A stretch of 64,000 bases of DNA from Pseudomonas sp. Irchel s3b2 (GCF_900187445.1 NZ_FYEB01000007.1:82324-146323), one strand, 5' to 3'. Positions 17,156 to 26,614 are shown, counted from the stretch's first letter. Notes: generated by a model from the sequence alone, not told the origin. Numbers and translations are program-made.

Positions 17156-18088
17156 TCAGGGACCTGACGCCTCACGAATCATGATAGGCGCATGCTGTGC
17201 CATCAGCTCAGCGACCCAATCAATGAATACGCGCAACTTGAAGCTGATATGCCGGTTCGGCGGAAAAGCCACGTAGATAGGCATCGGATCGAGGTGCCAA
17301 TCCTCGAACAAACGGACCAACTCGCCGCGCGCTTCGTATGGCTTGGACATGTAGTTTGGCAGCCAAAGAATTCAGAGGCCAGCCAGCCCGGCCGCGATGT
17401 AGGCGTTGCCATCGTCAACCGCCAACACATAGCGCCCCTTGATATGGACACTCTCGCTGTTGCTGTGCATGGCATAAGGCAAGGCTTTGCCTGTGCGTGC
17501 CCACAGGAAACCGACGACACGATGATGCGAATCTTCCAGCTCTTGCGGATGCGACGGCGTACCCATGCGTTCCAGGTAGCTCGGCGCCGCATAAACGCCC
17601 AACTGGAGTTCGCCTACCCGCCGAGCCATCAGAGACTGATCGGTTAGTTCGCCGCCGCGCACGACGCAATCCACGTTCTCACCAATCATGTCCACGATGC
17701 GATCGCTCACGCCCATGTCGATCTGGATGTCAGGGTATCGAGCATGAAACGCAGGCAACGCCGGTACCAGAATCATGCTGGCCAACGGGCTGGGCACATC
17801 CACTCGCAGTCGGCCCCGGGGCAGGGCCGAGGCGCTGGACAGGCTGGTCTCGGCATCGTCCATGTCGGCTAGCAGTCGTATCACGCGTTCGTAATAGACG
17901 GCGCCATCGGCGGTTACGTTGACCTTGCGCGTCGTGCGGTTGAGCAATTTGACGCGTAACCGGGCCTCCAACTGCTGCACCAGTTGCGTCACGCTCGTCT
18001 TGCTCATATGCAGTGTCTCGGCCGCTTTGGTGAAGCTGCCCGTTTCCACCACCCGAGCAAATGCCAGCATCGCATCGAAACGGTCCAT
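17156..18088 (-). pseudogene. LysR-family regulator interrupted by an in-frame TGA
   Basis: Read through, this frame gives a normal 310-residue LysR regulator. The N-terminal HTH is MDRFDAMLAFARVVETGSFT..AAETLHMSKTSVTQLVQQLE, and the effector domain is complete to the end (FKLRVFIDWVAELMAQHAP). The codon at 17372-17374 is TGA, after AAGLAGL, with the same frame continuing as ILWLPNYMSKPYEARGELVRLFEDW. Homologues normally have Gly in such GLGI contexts, so GGA to TGA is the simplest change. As it stands only 238 residues are made, lacking the last fifth of the effector domain. It is divergent from the RidA-family gene, its probable target. Confidence 0.85.
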
Positions 18089-18231
18089 TTCTGCCCCGGA
18101 GATCTATTGGATTGTTTGGGTTTTACAAACAGTGATGGCTACAGTTGCTCGTTTATCGGGCAGGCACAAGTCCTTAAAGTCCCTTCATCATTAATTGCGG
18201 GTCGTCTTTGACCCGTTGCTGGAGGCACTGT

Positions 18232-18633
18232 ATGACAACGCGTGATGTTGTTTTTCCGCCCGGACGCCAAGCGCTTTATGAGCGCAATCGCTATTCGCCG
18301 GCTATCCGGTCCAATGGCTTTTTATTCGTTTCGGGGCAAGTCGGTAGCAACGAAGACGGCTCACCCGAGCCAGAACTGGAGACTCAGGTTCGGCTTGCGT
18401 TCAACAATCTGAACGCGATCCTGGGATCTGCCGGTTGCACCTTCGACGACGTGATTGACATAACGGTCTTCATCGTCGATCCGCAAGAGAAGTTCGAAAC
18501 GATCTGGAAGGTTGTGCCGGAGTTCTGGGGTAACGCACCCCACCCGACGTTAACTGCTGTCGGGGTCACGTGGCTGTATGGCTTTGAGTTCGAGATCAAG
18601 GTGATTGCCAAGCTTCCTGAAAACCAGCGATAG
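18232..18633 (+). CDS. RidA family protein
   Basis: A 133-residue RidA/YjgF-family protein. Members hydrolyse reactive enamine/imine intermediates or act in catabolic pathways. NRYSPAIRSNGFLFVSGQVG and LETQVRLAFNNLNAILGSAGCTFDDVIDITVF are typical. The usual C-terminal arginine/glutamate motif (R-x-x-v-E) is replaced by a FEFEIKVIAKLP ending, so it probably belongs to a non-RidA subgroup. The ATG at 18232 has GGAGG at good spacing; an upstream in-frame ATG is unlikely. It diverges from the broken lysR gene, which suggests control by it. Confidence 0.9.
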   Translation: MTTRDVVFPPGRQALYERNRYSPAIRSNGFLFVSGQVGSNEDGSPEPELETQVRLAFNNLNAILGSAGCTFDDVIDITVFIVDPQEKFETIWKVVPEFWGNAPHPTLTAVGVTWLYGFEFEIKVIAKLPENQR

Positions 18634-18748
18634 CGCGCGCAACTATCGGTTCCGGTAATAGTGACCATCAAGAAACGCCAGTTCTGCTTTGTCGGGCAAA
18701 GTCGGAAAATCGCCTCCATCGAAGACGCTACTCAAGGAACTGGCGCAA

Positions 18749-19084
18749 ATGAAGACATTGACCCGACTGGCTGTTGTCGCCCTGCTGCTGACCGGTTGCG
18801 CCTCCGCACCGAACGACCCGACGCTGACTTTTCAGACGAAAAAAACGCCTGCCGAGTACGCCGACTGCGTGGTGCCGAAGTTGCAGGGCAGCGCACTGAA
18901 CCCGACGGTCTCGCAAACCCAGCGCAGCTACCGGATCGTGGTGCCGAGCAAAGTCGCGGCAGACAACGTTCTCGAAGCCTACAAAGCCCCGAATGGCGGC
19001 AAGGTGTTTTTGTATGAGCGCCACTTGCTGGCGTCGAACTTCATGCCTTCGAGTTTCGAACGTGCCGCGCAGGAATGCCTGTAA
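18749..19084 (+). CDS. Small lipoprotein of unknown function
   Basis: A 111-residue protein with a clear lipoprotein signal, MKTLTRLAVVALLLTGCAS, placing the lipidated cysteine at position 17. The mature part (APNDPTLTFQTKKTPAEYAD) has no domain I recognise and contains two more cysteines. The ATG at 18749 is chosen because it gives a standard signal peptide; the longer frame from 18689 would bury it. A strong terminator follows 48 bp after the stop. Confidence 0.8.
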   Translation: MKTLTRLAVVALLLTGCASAPNDPTLTFQTKKTPAEYADCVVPKLQGSALNPTVSQTQRSYRIVVPSKVAADNVLEAYKAPNGGKVFLYERHLLASNFMPSSFERAAQECL

Positions 19085-19132
19085 CCGCTTTTAAAAATGC
19101 TCCTCTGGTTGGCCGCAACCAACCCATTTTTT

Positions 19133-19166
19133 GTCCCGCGACTCATTCGGTCGCGGGACTTTTTTT
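19133..19166 (+). terminator. Rho-independent terminator
   Basis: GTCCCGCGAC (19133-19142) pairs perfectly with GTCGCGGGAC (19150-19159) around TCATTCG, followed by seven T residues. It terminates the small lipoprotein gene. Confidence 0.92.
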
Positions 19167-19192
19167 GCGTGCAGGTTTTGGTGGGCAATGGA

Positions 19193-20617
19193 TCATTCTT
19201 TGAGAAGTGACCCGGCCGCGTGACTGGCCTGGTTCCTGCCCCTGAAATGCGAGAGTTGGTAGGCGATTGCCAACCAAATGAACCATGCAGGCATCACACA
19301 CAGGGCAAGGCGGGTGTCTGGCCGAAGGGCAAGCAGGCACAGCACAAACGCGAGAAATGCGAGGGAGAACCACGCCATCGGCACGCCCCCAGGCATTTTG
19401 TACCGAGATTGCGCATGAAGATCGGGTCTTGCTTTGCGATAAGCGATGTAGGACGCCAGGATGGTCGACCAGGTAAAGATCACCAGGATGGCCGACACGG
19501 TCGACACGATGGTAAAGGCGGTCATGACTTCAGGGATGATGAACAGCAGCAGCACCCCCAGCAGCATCAGAAAGGTCGTGAAGGCCAGGCTGATGAGCGG
19601 AACACTGTTTTTCGATAACCGTCTGAAGATACCGGGTGCACTGCCAAGGTCAGCCAGGCCGAACAACATGCGGCTGGATGAGAAGACGCCGCTGTTGGCG
19701 GATGACGCCGCAGAGGTCAGCACCACAAAGTTCACAATGCCGGCTGCCGCTGGAAAACCCGCGATCAGGAACAGTTCGACAAAAGGACTTTTGTTGGGCG
19801 ATACCTGCTGCCATGAGGTCACCGCGATGATGCAGACCAGGGACAGAACATAAAAAAGGATGATCCTGAGCGGTATGGAATTGATGGCTTTGGGCAGCGT
19901 CTTTTCGGGCGACTTGGTTTCGGCGGCCGCGGTGCCGATTAATTCCGTGCCCGCGAACGAAAAGATCGCCATCTGAAAGCCAGCGAAGAAGCCGAACAGG
20001 CCGTTGGGGAAAGCGGCCTGCTTGTCCAGCAGGTGCGTCAGGGAAGCCGTGACTCCCGTGGGTGAGACGAAGGAGCTGGCAATCAGCAGCACACTGACGG
20101 AGATCAGCGCGACGACGGCGATTATCTTGATGATCGCGAACCAGAATTCAACCTCGCCGAACAATTTGACGGTGAGCACATTCAAGGCGAATAGCGTGAG
20201 CATCATGCCGATGGCGGGGATCCAGGCCGGTACATCAGGGAACCAGTATTGAAAGAAACCCCCAACGACCACTGCATCTCCCACAACGGCCACGCTCCAG
20301 CTCAACCAGTATGACCATCCGAGAAAGAAGGCCGCACGAGGGCCGAGGTAGGCCCCGGCAAAGTCAGCAAAGCTTTTGAAGTTCAGGTTAGATAAAAGCA
20401 GCTCTCCCATGGCACGCATGACGAAGTAAACAAAAAGACCGATGATCATATAAATAAGTATGATCGAGGTACCGGACAGGGCGATGATCTTGCCGGACCC
20501 CATGAATAGCCCCGTACCAATGGCGCCGCCCATGGCCATTAGTTGAATGTGGCGATTGCTGAGCGTGCGCTGCAATGCGGGTTGTTCAGTTATTTCATGC
20601 GTATCTGATTTCATCAC
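19193..20617 (-). CDS. APC-family amino acid permease
   Basis: A 474-residue permease with about twelve membrane segments. The start RTLSNRHIQLMAMGGAIGTG and LFMGSGKIIALSG are characteristic of the amino-acid transporter branch that includes CycA, AroP and GabP. Substrate cannot be fixed from sequence; similarity is strongest to the D-alanine/D-serine/glycine type as far as I can judge. Two adjacent Met codons (20617, 20614) are possible starts. It lies downstream of ornithine cyclodeaminase in the same direction across a 180-bp gap and may import the substrate for the two enzymes upstream. Confidence 0.92.
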   Translation of the reverse strand: MMKSDTHEITEQPALQRTLSNRHIQLMAMGGAIGTGLFMGSGKIIALSGTSIILIYMIIGLFVYFVMRAMGELLLSNLNFKSFADFAGAYLGPRAAFFLGWSYWLSWSVAVVGDAVVVGGFFQYWFPDVPAWIPAIGMMLTLFALNVLTVKLFGEVEFWFAIIKIIAVVALISVSVLLIASSFVSPTGVTASLTHLLDKQAAFPNGLFGFFAGFQMAIFSFAGTELIGTAAAETKSPEKTLPKAINSIPLRIILFYVLSLVCIIAVTSWQQVSPNKSPFVELFLIAGFPAAAGIVNFVVLTSAASSANSGVFSSSRMLFGLADLGSAPGIFRRLSKNSVPLISLAFTTFLMLLGVLLLFIIPEVMTAFTIVSTVSAILVIFTWSTILASYIAYRKARPDLHAQSRYKMPGGVPMAWFSLAFLAFVLCLLALRPDTRLALCVMPAWFIWLAIAYQLSHFRGRNQASHAAGSLLKE

Positions 20618-20797
20618 AAAACCTCTTGATTTTATGTTTTTTGAGTTTTGGCAGAGAAATAGTGTGTGTATTTTATTGTTGTAAGTTCGCCATTGCGCCT
20701 TGTAGGTCAGGACAGTGGTTCAAACGCTTGCAGTACCGGTTAATCAGTAAGGTATTCGTGACTCGCAACCTGACTTGATAGCGAACTATCGCGTGTC

Positions 20798-21868
20798 TTA
20801 GCTTGCTGCTAGCTGCTGTTTTTGCGGGGACGACGCAGATGAAAGATCGGAGTTTTCATCAATCAGTTGATACAGGTTCTTGATATTGGCAGGCGTGGGT
20901 ACAAGATGGATTTTCTCACCGATCGCGTATTTTCTAGCCTGGTCATGCAAATAACGAAGTGAAGAAAAGTCTTCAAGAGCAAATCCCACCGAGTCGAACA
21001 CCGTGACTTGCGTGTCATTTTCCCGGCCTGGTTCGTTATCCCGAACGATGCGGAAATATTCGATGACAGGATGGTCAGTGTCCAGTTGCTGAATGTCGCC
21101 TTCAATGCGTGTCTGCGGTTCAAACTCGACAATGATCCGGGCGTTGCGCAGGATATCGGCATGAAGTTCGGTTTTCCCGGGACAGTCACCGCCAACCGCG
21201 TTGATATGCATGCCAGGCTCGATCATGTCGGGCGTCAAGATTGTCGCGTAGGCCTTGTCCGCGGTGACGGTGGTGATGATATCAACGCCTTTGACGGCTT
21301 CATGCACCGAGGAGGCTACGGTGACATTGATGCCGGTGTAGCTTTCCAGATTTTTTTTCAATTTCAATGAAGCAGCGCTATCGATATCAAATATCCGCAC
21401 CTCGTTGATCCCGAGCATTTCATAAAAGGCAATCGCCTGGAATTCGCTCTGGGCGCCATTTCCGATAATGGCCATGCGTGTCGAACCCTTGCGTGCCAGG
21501 GACTGGGCTACCAGGGCGGACGTTGCCGCTGTGCGAACCGCGGTGGTCAGGGTGAGTTCGCTGAGAACGGCGGGGTATCCGCTATCGACGTTCGCCAATA
21601 CACCAAAGGCCATGACTGTCAGCAAGTTGTTGCCAGCATTTCCTGGGTGGCCGTTTACGTATTTGAATGAATACTGTTTGCCATCGTCAGTCGGCATCAG
21701 TTCGATCACCCCGCAAGTGGAGTGATTGGCGGTGCGTGGGGATTTATCAAAGTCAGCCCAGCGGCAATAATCAGCCTTGATGTAGTTGGCCATTTGCTTG
21801 ATGGCCTGACCGATTCCAATCTTGCCAAAAAGCGTGGCGGCGTGATCAACGTCTATGAATAGAGTCAT
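20798..21868 (-). CDS. ocd: Ornithine cyclodeaminase family protein
   Basis: A 356-residue NAD-dependent enzyme of the ornithine cyclodeaminase/mu-crystallin family. Ornithine cyclodeaminase converts L-ornithine to L-proline and ammonia. It has FKYVNGHPGNAGNNLLTVMAFG with the substrate lysine, and a nucleotide-binding GNGAQSEFQAIAF followed by the acidic IFDIDS. The D in AVGGDCPGKTEL is the expected catalytic aspartate. Length and motifs fit Ocd well, but related dehydrogenases act on other imino acids. It sits 53 bp downstream of the acetylpolyamine amidohydrolase. Confidence 0.9.
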   Translation of the reverse strand: MTLFIDVDHAATLFGKIGIGQAIKQMANYIKADYCRWADFDKSPRTANHSTCGVIELMPTDDGKQYSFKYVNGHPGNAGNNLLTVMAFGVLANVDSGYPAVLSELTLTTAVRTAATSALVAQSLARKGSTRMAIIGNGAQSEFQAIAFYEMLGINEVRIFDIDSAASLKLKKNLESYTGINVTVASSVHEAVKGVDIITTVTADKAYATILTPDMIEPGMHINAVGGDCPGKTELHADILRNARIIVEFEPQTRIEGDIQQLDTDHPVIEYFRIVRDNEPGRENDTQVTVFDSVGFALEDFSSLRYLHDQARKYAIGEKIHLVPTPANIKNLYQLIDENSDLSSASSPQKQQLAAS

Positions 21869-21921
21869 ATGTGTTTCTCTCTTAGTTGTAAGTCAAGGAA
21901 GGTTTTCTCGGCCACCGAAAC

Positions 21922-22956
21922 TTAGAATTGTTTGCTCTCATACCCATGAAGTACATTGACCGCATTGATGCCGATTTCATCGACCATATAACCGCCTTCC
22001 ATGACGAATAGTGTCGGTGCGCCGACAGTGGCGATGATTTCACCCATGCCAAAGAAGTCCTGGCTTTCCAGAAGAAAGTGGCTGATCGGATCGTCCTTGA
22101 ACGTATCGACGCCCAGGGAAATCACTAAGAGTTCAGGCGAGAAGTTACGAAGTTTTTTGCAAGCGTGGATCAGGGCGTTTTGATAACTATGCCAGGTGGT
22201 GTTTTTCGGCAACGGGTAGTTCAGGTTATAACCGTCACCGGCACCTGCTCCACACTCGGAACTGAAACCCGAGTAATAAGGATAGGAAACCGACGGATCT
22301 CCATGCAGGGAGGCAAACATCACATCGTTGCGATCGTAGAAAATGTTCTGTGTGCCGTTGCCATGATGGAAGTCGACGTCCAGCACCGCGACACGTTTAG
22401 CACCTTGAGTCAGTGCATGTTGCGCGGCGATGGCCGCGTTATTCAGGTAGCAGTAGCCTCCCATGTATTCACGAGCAGCGTGGTGTCCGGGTGGACGACA
22501 CAGGGCAAAGGCGCTGTTGTGGCCTTCGTTGATTAACGACAGTCCAGTGAGTGCAATGTCCGCGCTGGTTTTGACGGCTTCCCAGGTGGTCGCGGTGATC
22601 GGCGAGCCGGCATCCATGGCAAAGAAACCGAGCTTGCCATCAATGAACGAGGGGACGTGTTCATTGGACAAGTCGCGTACCGGCCAGACCAGGGGAAGGG
22701 CGTCATGCTCCCGACCGGTTGCCGTCCATTCGGACCACGCGGTTTCCAGAAAGGAGACATAGCGCTCACTGTGTGCATTGACGTAGCACGCCCGGTCAAA
22801 CGTTCGCGGGACGATGATATCGCCGAGCCCAACATGCTGGACTCGGTCGCGAACGGTATCCGCTCGGCTTGGTTGTTCGAAAGAAGGTTTGAGAACGCCG
22901 TCCTTTAATTCGGTCCCATGGTGCAAGCGATGGGAATCGCTGAAAACTGTAAGCAT
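21922..22956 (-). CDS. Acetylpolyamine amidohydrolase (class II histone deacetylase fold)
   Basis: A 344-residue zinc hydrolase predicted to deacetylate acetylated polyamines. The family's key residues sit at exactly the positions known from the Mycoplana ramosa enzyme: H158/H159 in PPGHHAA, D195 and H197 in VLDVDFHHGN as zinc ligands, D284 in SLGVDTF as third ligand, and Y323 in MEGGYMV. Colinearity without gaps supports the acetylpolyamine subfamily rather than acetoin-utilisation deacetylases. It is the first gene of a minus-strand run with ocd, divergent from an Lrp-type regulator. Confidence 0.93.
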   Translation of the reverse strand: MLTVFSDSHRLHHGTELKDGVLKPSFEQPSRADTVRDRVQHVGLGDIIVPRTFDRACYVNAHSERYVSFLETAWSEWTATGREHDALPLVWPVRDLSNEHVPSFIDGKLGFFAMDAGSPITATTWEAVKTSADIALTGLSLINEGHNSAFALCRPPGHHAAREYMGGYCYLNNAAIAAQHALTQGAKRVAVLDVDFHHGNGTQNIFYDRNDVMFASLHGDPSVSYPYYSGFSSECGAGAGDGYNLNYPLPKNTTWHSYQNALIHACKKLRNFSPELLVISLGVDTFKDDPISHFLLESQDFFGMGEIIATVGAPTLFVMEGGYMVDEIGINAVNVLHGYESKQF

Positions 22957-23064
22957 TTATACGCATCCGTCGTGGTGGTCCAGTGCCAATAGTTTGTTCT
23001 GGTACGGATGCACTTTCTTTGCTTTTTGTTCTCGCTCTGCTAGCGTAATCGGGATTATTTTCCC

Positions 23065-23577
23065 GTGGATGGCACCATGCAGAAAAAAAATACCCATCGC
23101 GCATTGCTTGACGATACCGACCTTTCCATCCTTGCCTTGTTGCAGGAGGACGCCAGCATTTCCAACGCCGAGTTGAGTGAGCGCCTGTCGTTAAGCCTTA
23201 CTCCATGCTGGAGGCGGCGCAAGAGACTGGAAGAGGAGGGAGTGATCAAGGATTACCAGGCAAACCTGGATCGGCGCAAGCTGGGGCTGGACATCATGGC
23301 GTTCGTGCATATCCGCTTTGCCACGCACACCGATCATACCCCCGAAGCCTTTGAAGCCGTCATCATGCAGCTCCCGGAGGTCTTGTCTTGCCACAAGATA
23401 ACCGGGGATGCCGATTACCTTTTGCAAGTGTTGGCTCAGGATCTTGATAGCTACAGCGACTTTGTCGAGAGCGTATTGAGGCGACAACTCGGTATCGCCT
23501 CTATCCAGTCAAGTCTTGCGTTGCGTGAAGTCAAAACGACCAGTCGTATCGCCATTCCGGGGCGGACAAAGCAGTAA
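23065..23577 (+). CDS. Lrp/AsnC family transcriptional regulator
   Basis: A 170-residue regulator with an N-terminal HTH (LDDTDLSILALLQEDASISNAELSERLSLSLTPCWRRRKRLEEEGVI) and a C-terminal RAM ligand domain (VLSCHKITGDADYLLQVLAQDLDSY). GTG at 23065 opens the frame; an ATG at 23077 is an equally reasonable start since neither has a clear ribosome site. Divergent placement next to the amidohydrolase-ocd-permease run suggests it responds to an amino acid or diamine and controls that run across the 108-bp gap. Confidence 0.92.
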   Translation: MDGTMQKKNTHRALLDDTDLSILALLQEDASISNAELSERLSLSLTPCWRRRKRLEEEGVIKDYQANLDRRKLGLDIMAFVHIRFATHTDHTPEAFEAVIMQLPEVLSCHKITGDADYLLQVLAQDLDSYSDFVESVLRRQLGIASIQSSLALREVKTTSRIAIPGRTKQ

Positions 23578-23647
23578 ACCGGCGTTCTGAAGCGTCCAGC
23601 CCGAGAAATTCATTTCCCCTGAGCCTGGCTGCCCGGACTGGCTCCTC

Positions 23648-25348
23648 TCATTGCATCACATAACGCCCCGGCGCCGACTCAAGTGCCGGGTGTTGCGCGT
23701 TCCCGGTGCTCAGCACTGAAGGCTGGCGTTCCCCGGCGTGTTCGGCCAGCCAGACGAACCAGTCGTTCCACCAGCTACCTGGGTGCTGCTGGGCATTCTT
23801 GAACCAGGTTTCAGGGTTTTTGGTGACGCGATTGTTGGTCCAGTAATGGCGTTTTTCCTTGGCCGGTGGGTTGATCACCCCCGCGATATGCCCTGAGGCG
23901 CCGAGCACAAAACGCTTGGTTCCAGACAGTAGCTCGGTGCTGGCGTAAGCGCTTTTCCATGGAACGATGTGATCGTCATGGGTGGCGAGGATGTATGCCG
24001 GGGCGTCGATGGCGCGCAGGTCCAGCTTGACCCCGCAGCAATCCAGCTCGCCGGATTTCAGATCGTTCTGCAGATAGGTATGGCGCAGGTACCAGCAGTA
24101 CATCGGCCCGGGCAGGTTGGTGCTGTCGTTGTTCCAGAACAGCAGGTCAAGGGGTATCGATTTCTGCCCCTTGAGGTATTTGTCGACGTTGTAGTTCCAC
24201 CACAAGTCATTGGGGCGCAGCAACGAGAATGTATTGCCCATGTCCTCGCCCTTGAACAGGCCGATGGGACCATTGTGGCCGCCGATAGTGCGCTCGCGAT
24301 AAGCCACTAATTGCTCGTCGACGAAGATGTCGATGGGGCCGGTATCGAAGTAGTCGAGGAAGGTGGTCAGCAGGCTCACGCTGGCGATCTCTTTGTCGCC
24401 ACGGGCCGCCAATACGGCCAGCGCCGAGCTCAACAACGTGCCACCAATGCAGAAACCCACGCAGTTGGGCCGTTGCTCGCCGCTGATTTCACGGGTCAGC
24501 TGCAGGCCTTTGATAATCCCGGTTTCAATCAGGTCATCCCAGGTGGTGCCGGCATGTTCCTGGTCGAAGTTGCGCCACGACATCAGAAACACCGGGTGGC
24601 CTTGCTGCAACAGGTGGCGAACCATCGAATTGTCGGGTCGAAGGTCGAGGATATAGTACTTGTTGATCGATGGCGGAACGATAAACACCGGGCGCCGGTA
24701 CTGGGTTTCGCTTTGCGGATAGTACTGGATGAGCTGGAAGAGTTCGTTCTCGAAGACCACTTCGCCGGGGGTGTTTGCCAGGTCGACACCCACTTTGAAC
24801 GCGCCGGCGTCGCACTGGCGCATCTTGCCTTCCTGCAGGTCGCTGGCCAGGTGCATCAGGCCTGTGAGCAGGCTGCTTCCTTGGGTTTCAACGACCCGTT
24901 GCAGCGCATCGGGGTTACTGGCCAGAAAATTGCTCGGCGCGGCGGCGGCGATGGCTTGCTCCGCCAGATAGAGCAAACGTTGACGCGGTTTCTTGCCGTC
25001 GATCGGCAGCTGATCGAGCAGCTTCAGCAGAAAGCCGGCATTGAGCAGATAAAACGCCGCGAGGGAACCGAACAGAGGCTGGCTCCAGTTGCCGCTGGCG
25101 AAACGTCGATCTTCGAAGCTGAAGGGCTGGCCGGTCAACAGACGCTGGCCGAGTTCACACCATTGTTGCTGGTAGTCCGATTGGAGGCTGTCCAGGGTTT
25201 CGCGTGGCAGCTCGAACCAGGCGTTGTAGTCCTGCCCGGTAAACCAGGGATTGGTGCTGACCCAGAACCTTAATTGTTGCACTGCAAAGGTAGCAATGAA
25301 CGGAACCTGGCCCGACCAGAGTGTGTTTAAGGTATGCGCGTTGTCCAT
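23648..25348 (-). CDS. phaC: Class I poly(3-hydroxyalkanoate) synthase
   Basis: A 566-residue granule-bound synthase that polymerises (R)-3-hydroxyacyl-CoA. The lipase-like box is GFCIGG with nucleophile C300; D459 (ATHDDHIVPW) and H487 (GASGHIAGVINPP) complete the triad. The isoleucine-containing box and overall sequence match class I (short-chain) synthases, unlike the GxCSGG class II enzyme at 49211. It ends the phaB-phaA-phaC run, the order of the PHB operon reported in Pseudomonas sp. 61-3. AAGGAGTTCC precedes the ATG. Confidence 0.95.
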   Translation of the reverse strand: MDNAHTLNTLWSGQVPFIATFAVQQLRFWVSTNPWFTGQDYNAWFELPRETLDSLQSDYQQQWCELGQRLLTGQPFSFEDRRFASGNWSQPLFGSLAAFYLLNAGFLLKLLDQLPIDGKKPRQRLLYLAEQAIAAAAPSNFLASNPDALQRVVETQGSSLLTGLMHLASDLQEGKMRQCDAGAFKVGVDLANTPGEVVFENELFQLIQYYPQSETQYRRPVFIVPPSINKYYILDLRPDNSMVRHLLQQGHPVFLMSWRNFDQEHAGTTWDDLIETGIIKGLQLTREISGEQRPNCVGFCIGGTLLSSALAVLAARGDKEIASVSLLTTFLDYFDTGPIDIFVDEQLVAYRERTIGGHNGPIGLFKGEDMGNTFSLLRPNDLWWNYNVDKYLKGQKSIPLDLLFWNNDSTNLPGPMYCWYLRHTYLQNDLKSGELDCCGVKLDLRAIDAPAYILATHDDHIVPWKSAYASTELLSGTKRFVLGASGHIAGVINPPAKEKRHYWTNNRVTKNPETWFKNAQQHPGSWWNDWFVWLAEHAGERQPSVLSTGNAQHPALESAPGRYVMQ

Positions 25349-25435
25349 GGAACTCCTTGCCCATATGAATAAACCGGACGGAAAAAAACGCGGCGCCGGA
25401 CGTCGGCGCCGCGTCTGACAACTCAGCCTGTGTGT

Positions 25436-26614
25436 CTAACGCTCGATGACCAGGCTAACGCCCTGGCCGCCACCGATGCACAAGGTGGCCAGACCCTTTT
25501 TGCCATCGCGACGGATCAGTTCATGTACCAGCGACACCAGAATCCGCGCGCCTGATGCGCCGATCGGATGACCGAGGGCAATGGCGCCACCGTTGACATT
25601 GACCTTGTTCATGTCCCAGCCCAGTTCCTTGCCAACGGCCAGTGACTGCGCGGCGAACGCTTCGTTGGCCTCGATCAGGTCCAGGTCGTCCAGGCTCCAG
25701 CCGGCTTTCGTCAAGACCAGACGGGTAGCGGGCACCGGGCCGATACCCATGATCGACGGGTCTACCCCGGCGCTGGCATACGCCTTGATGCGCGCAAGTA
25801 CCGGCAAGCCCAGAGCCAGGGCCTTGGCGGCGCTGGCCAGCATCAACACGGCGGCGCCGTCATTGAGGGTCGACGAGTTGCCCGCGGTTACGCTGCCGTT
25901 TTTCTGGAACGCGGGTTTGAGGTTGCCCAGTGCCTGCAGCGTGCTGTCCGGACGCGGCTGTTCATCGGTGTCGAAGACCAACGGCTCGCCCTTGCGCTGG
26001 GGAATCAGGATCGGGGTGATTTCACCCTTGAAGTAACCCGCCTCGATGGCCGCGGCGGCTTTCTGTTGCGAGGTCGCGGCGAAAGCATCCTGATCTTCAC
26101 GACTGATGCTGTATTGATTCGCCAGATTCTCGGCAGTGATGCCCATGTGGTAGTCGTTGAAGGCATCCCACAAACCATCCTGAATCACGCTGTCTTGCAG
26201 TTGCGCATGTCCCAGACGCAGGCCAGTGCGCGCCTTGGGCAGAACATAGGGCGCCAGGCTCATGTTTTCCTGACCGCCGGCAATCACCAGTTCGGCGTCG
26301 CCGCAACGGATCGCCTGGACCGCAAGCTGGACCGCCTTGAGGCCTGAACCGCAGACTTTGTTCAGGGTCAGGGCTGGGGTGGTATCGGGCAAGCCGGCCT
26401 TGATCGCGGTCTGCCGTGCCGGATTTTGCCCGGAGCCTGCAGTCAGCACCTGGCCGAGGATGACTTCATCAATCTGTGCCGCGTCGATCCCGGTCTGTTC
26501 GAGCAGGCGACGAATCACCGCTGCACCCAATTCGGTGGCTGGAATGGCGGACAGTGAGCCTTGAAAACTGCCAATGGCGGTGCGAGTAGCGGCAACGATT
26601 ACGACTTCGTTCAT
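25436..26614 (-). CDS. phaA: Acetyl-CoA acetyltransferase (beta-ketothiolase)
   Basis: A 392-residue biosynthetic thiolase that condenses two acetyl-CoA to acetoacetyl-CoA. The acylated cysteine is C88 in NKVCGSGLKAV; the C-terminal catalytic residues are in GGAIALGHPIGASGAR and LCIGGGQG. The ATG at 26614, giving MNEVVIVAATRTAIG, is preferred over the upstream Met in the same frame because GAGGT sits before it. It lies between phaB (57 bp upstream) and phaC (87 bp downstream), so it supplies 3-hydroxybutyryl-CoA precursors. Confidence 0.96.
   Translation of the reverse strand: MNEVVIVAATRTAIGSFQGSLSAIPATELGAAVIRRLLEQTGIDAAQIDEVILGQVLTAGSGQNPARQTAIKAGLPDTTPALTLNKVCGSGLKAVQLAVQAIRCGDAELVIAGGQENMSLAPYVLPKARTGLRLGHAQLQDSVIQDGLWDAFNDYHMGITAENLANQYSISREDQDAFAATSQQKAAAAIEAGYFKGEITPILIPQRKGEPLVFDTDEQPRPDSTLQALGNLKPAFQKNGSVTAGNSSTLNDGAAVLMLASAAKALALGLPVLARIKAYASAGVDPSIMGIGPVPATRLVLTKAGWSLDDLDLIEANEAFAAQSLAVGKELGWDMNKVNVNGGAIALGHPIGASGARILVSLVHELIRRDGKKGLATLCIGGGQGVSLVIER

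Noticed and set aside
17330..17375. Selenocysteine at the TGA in the lysR gene
   Set aside because: The hairpin after the codon (TTTGG/CCAAA with loop CTG) is too short and too close for a bacterial SECIS, and LysR proteins have no known selenocysteine at this position. A nonsense mutation or sequence error fits better.
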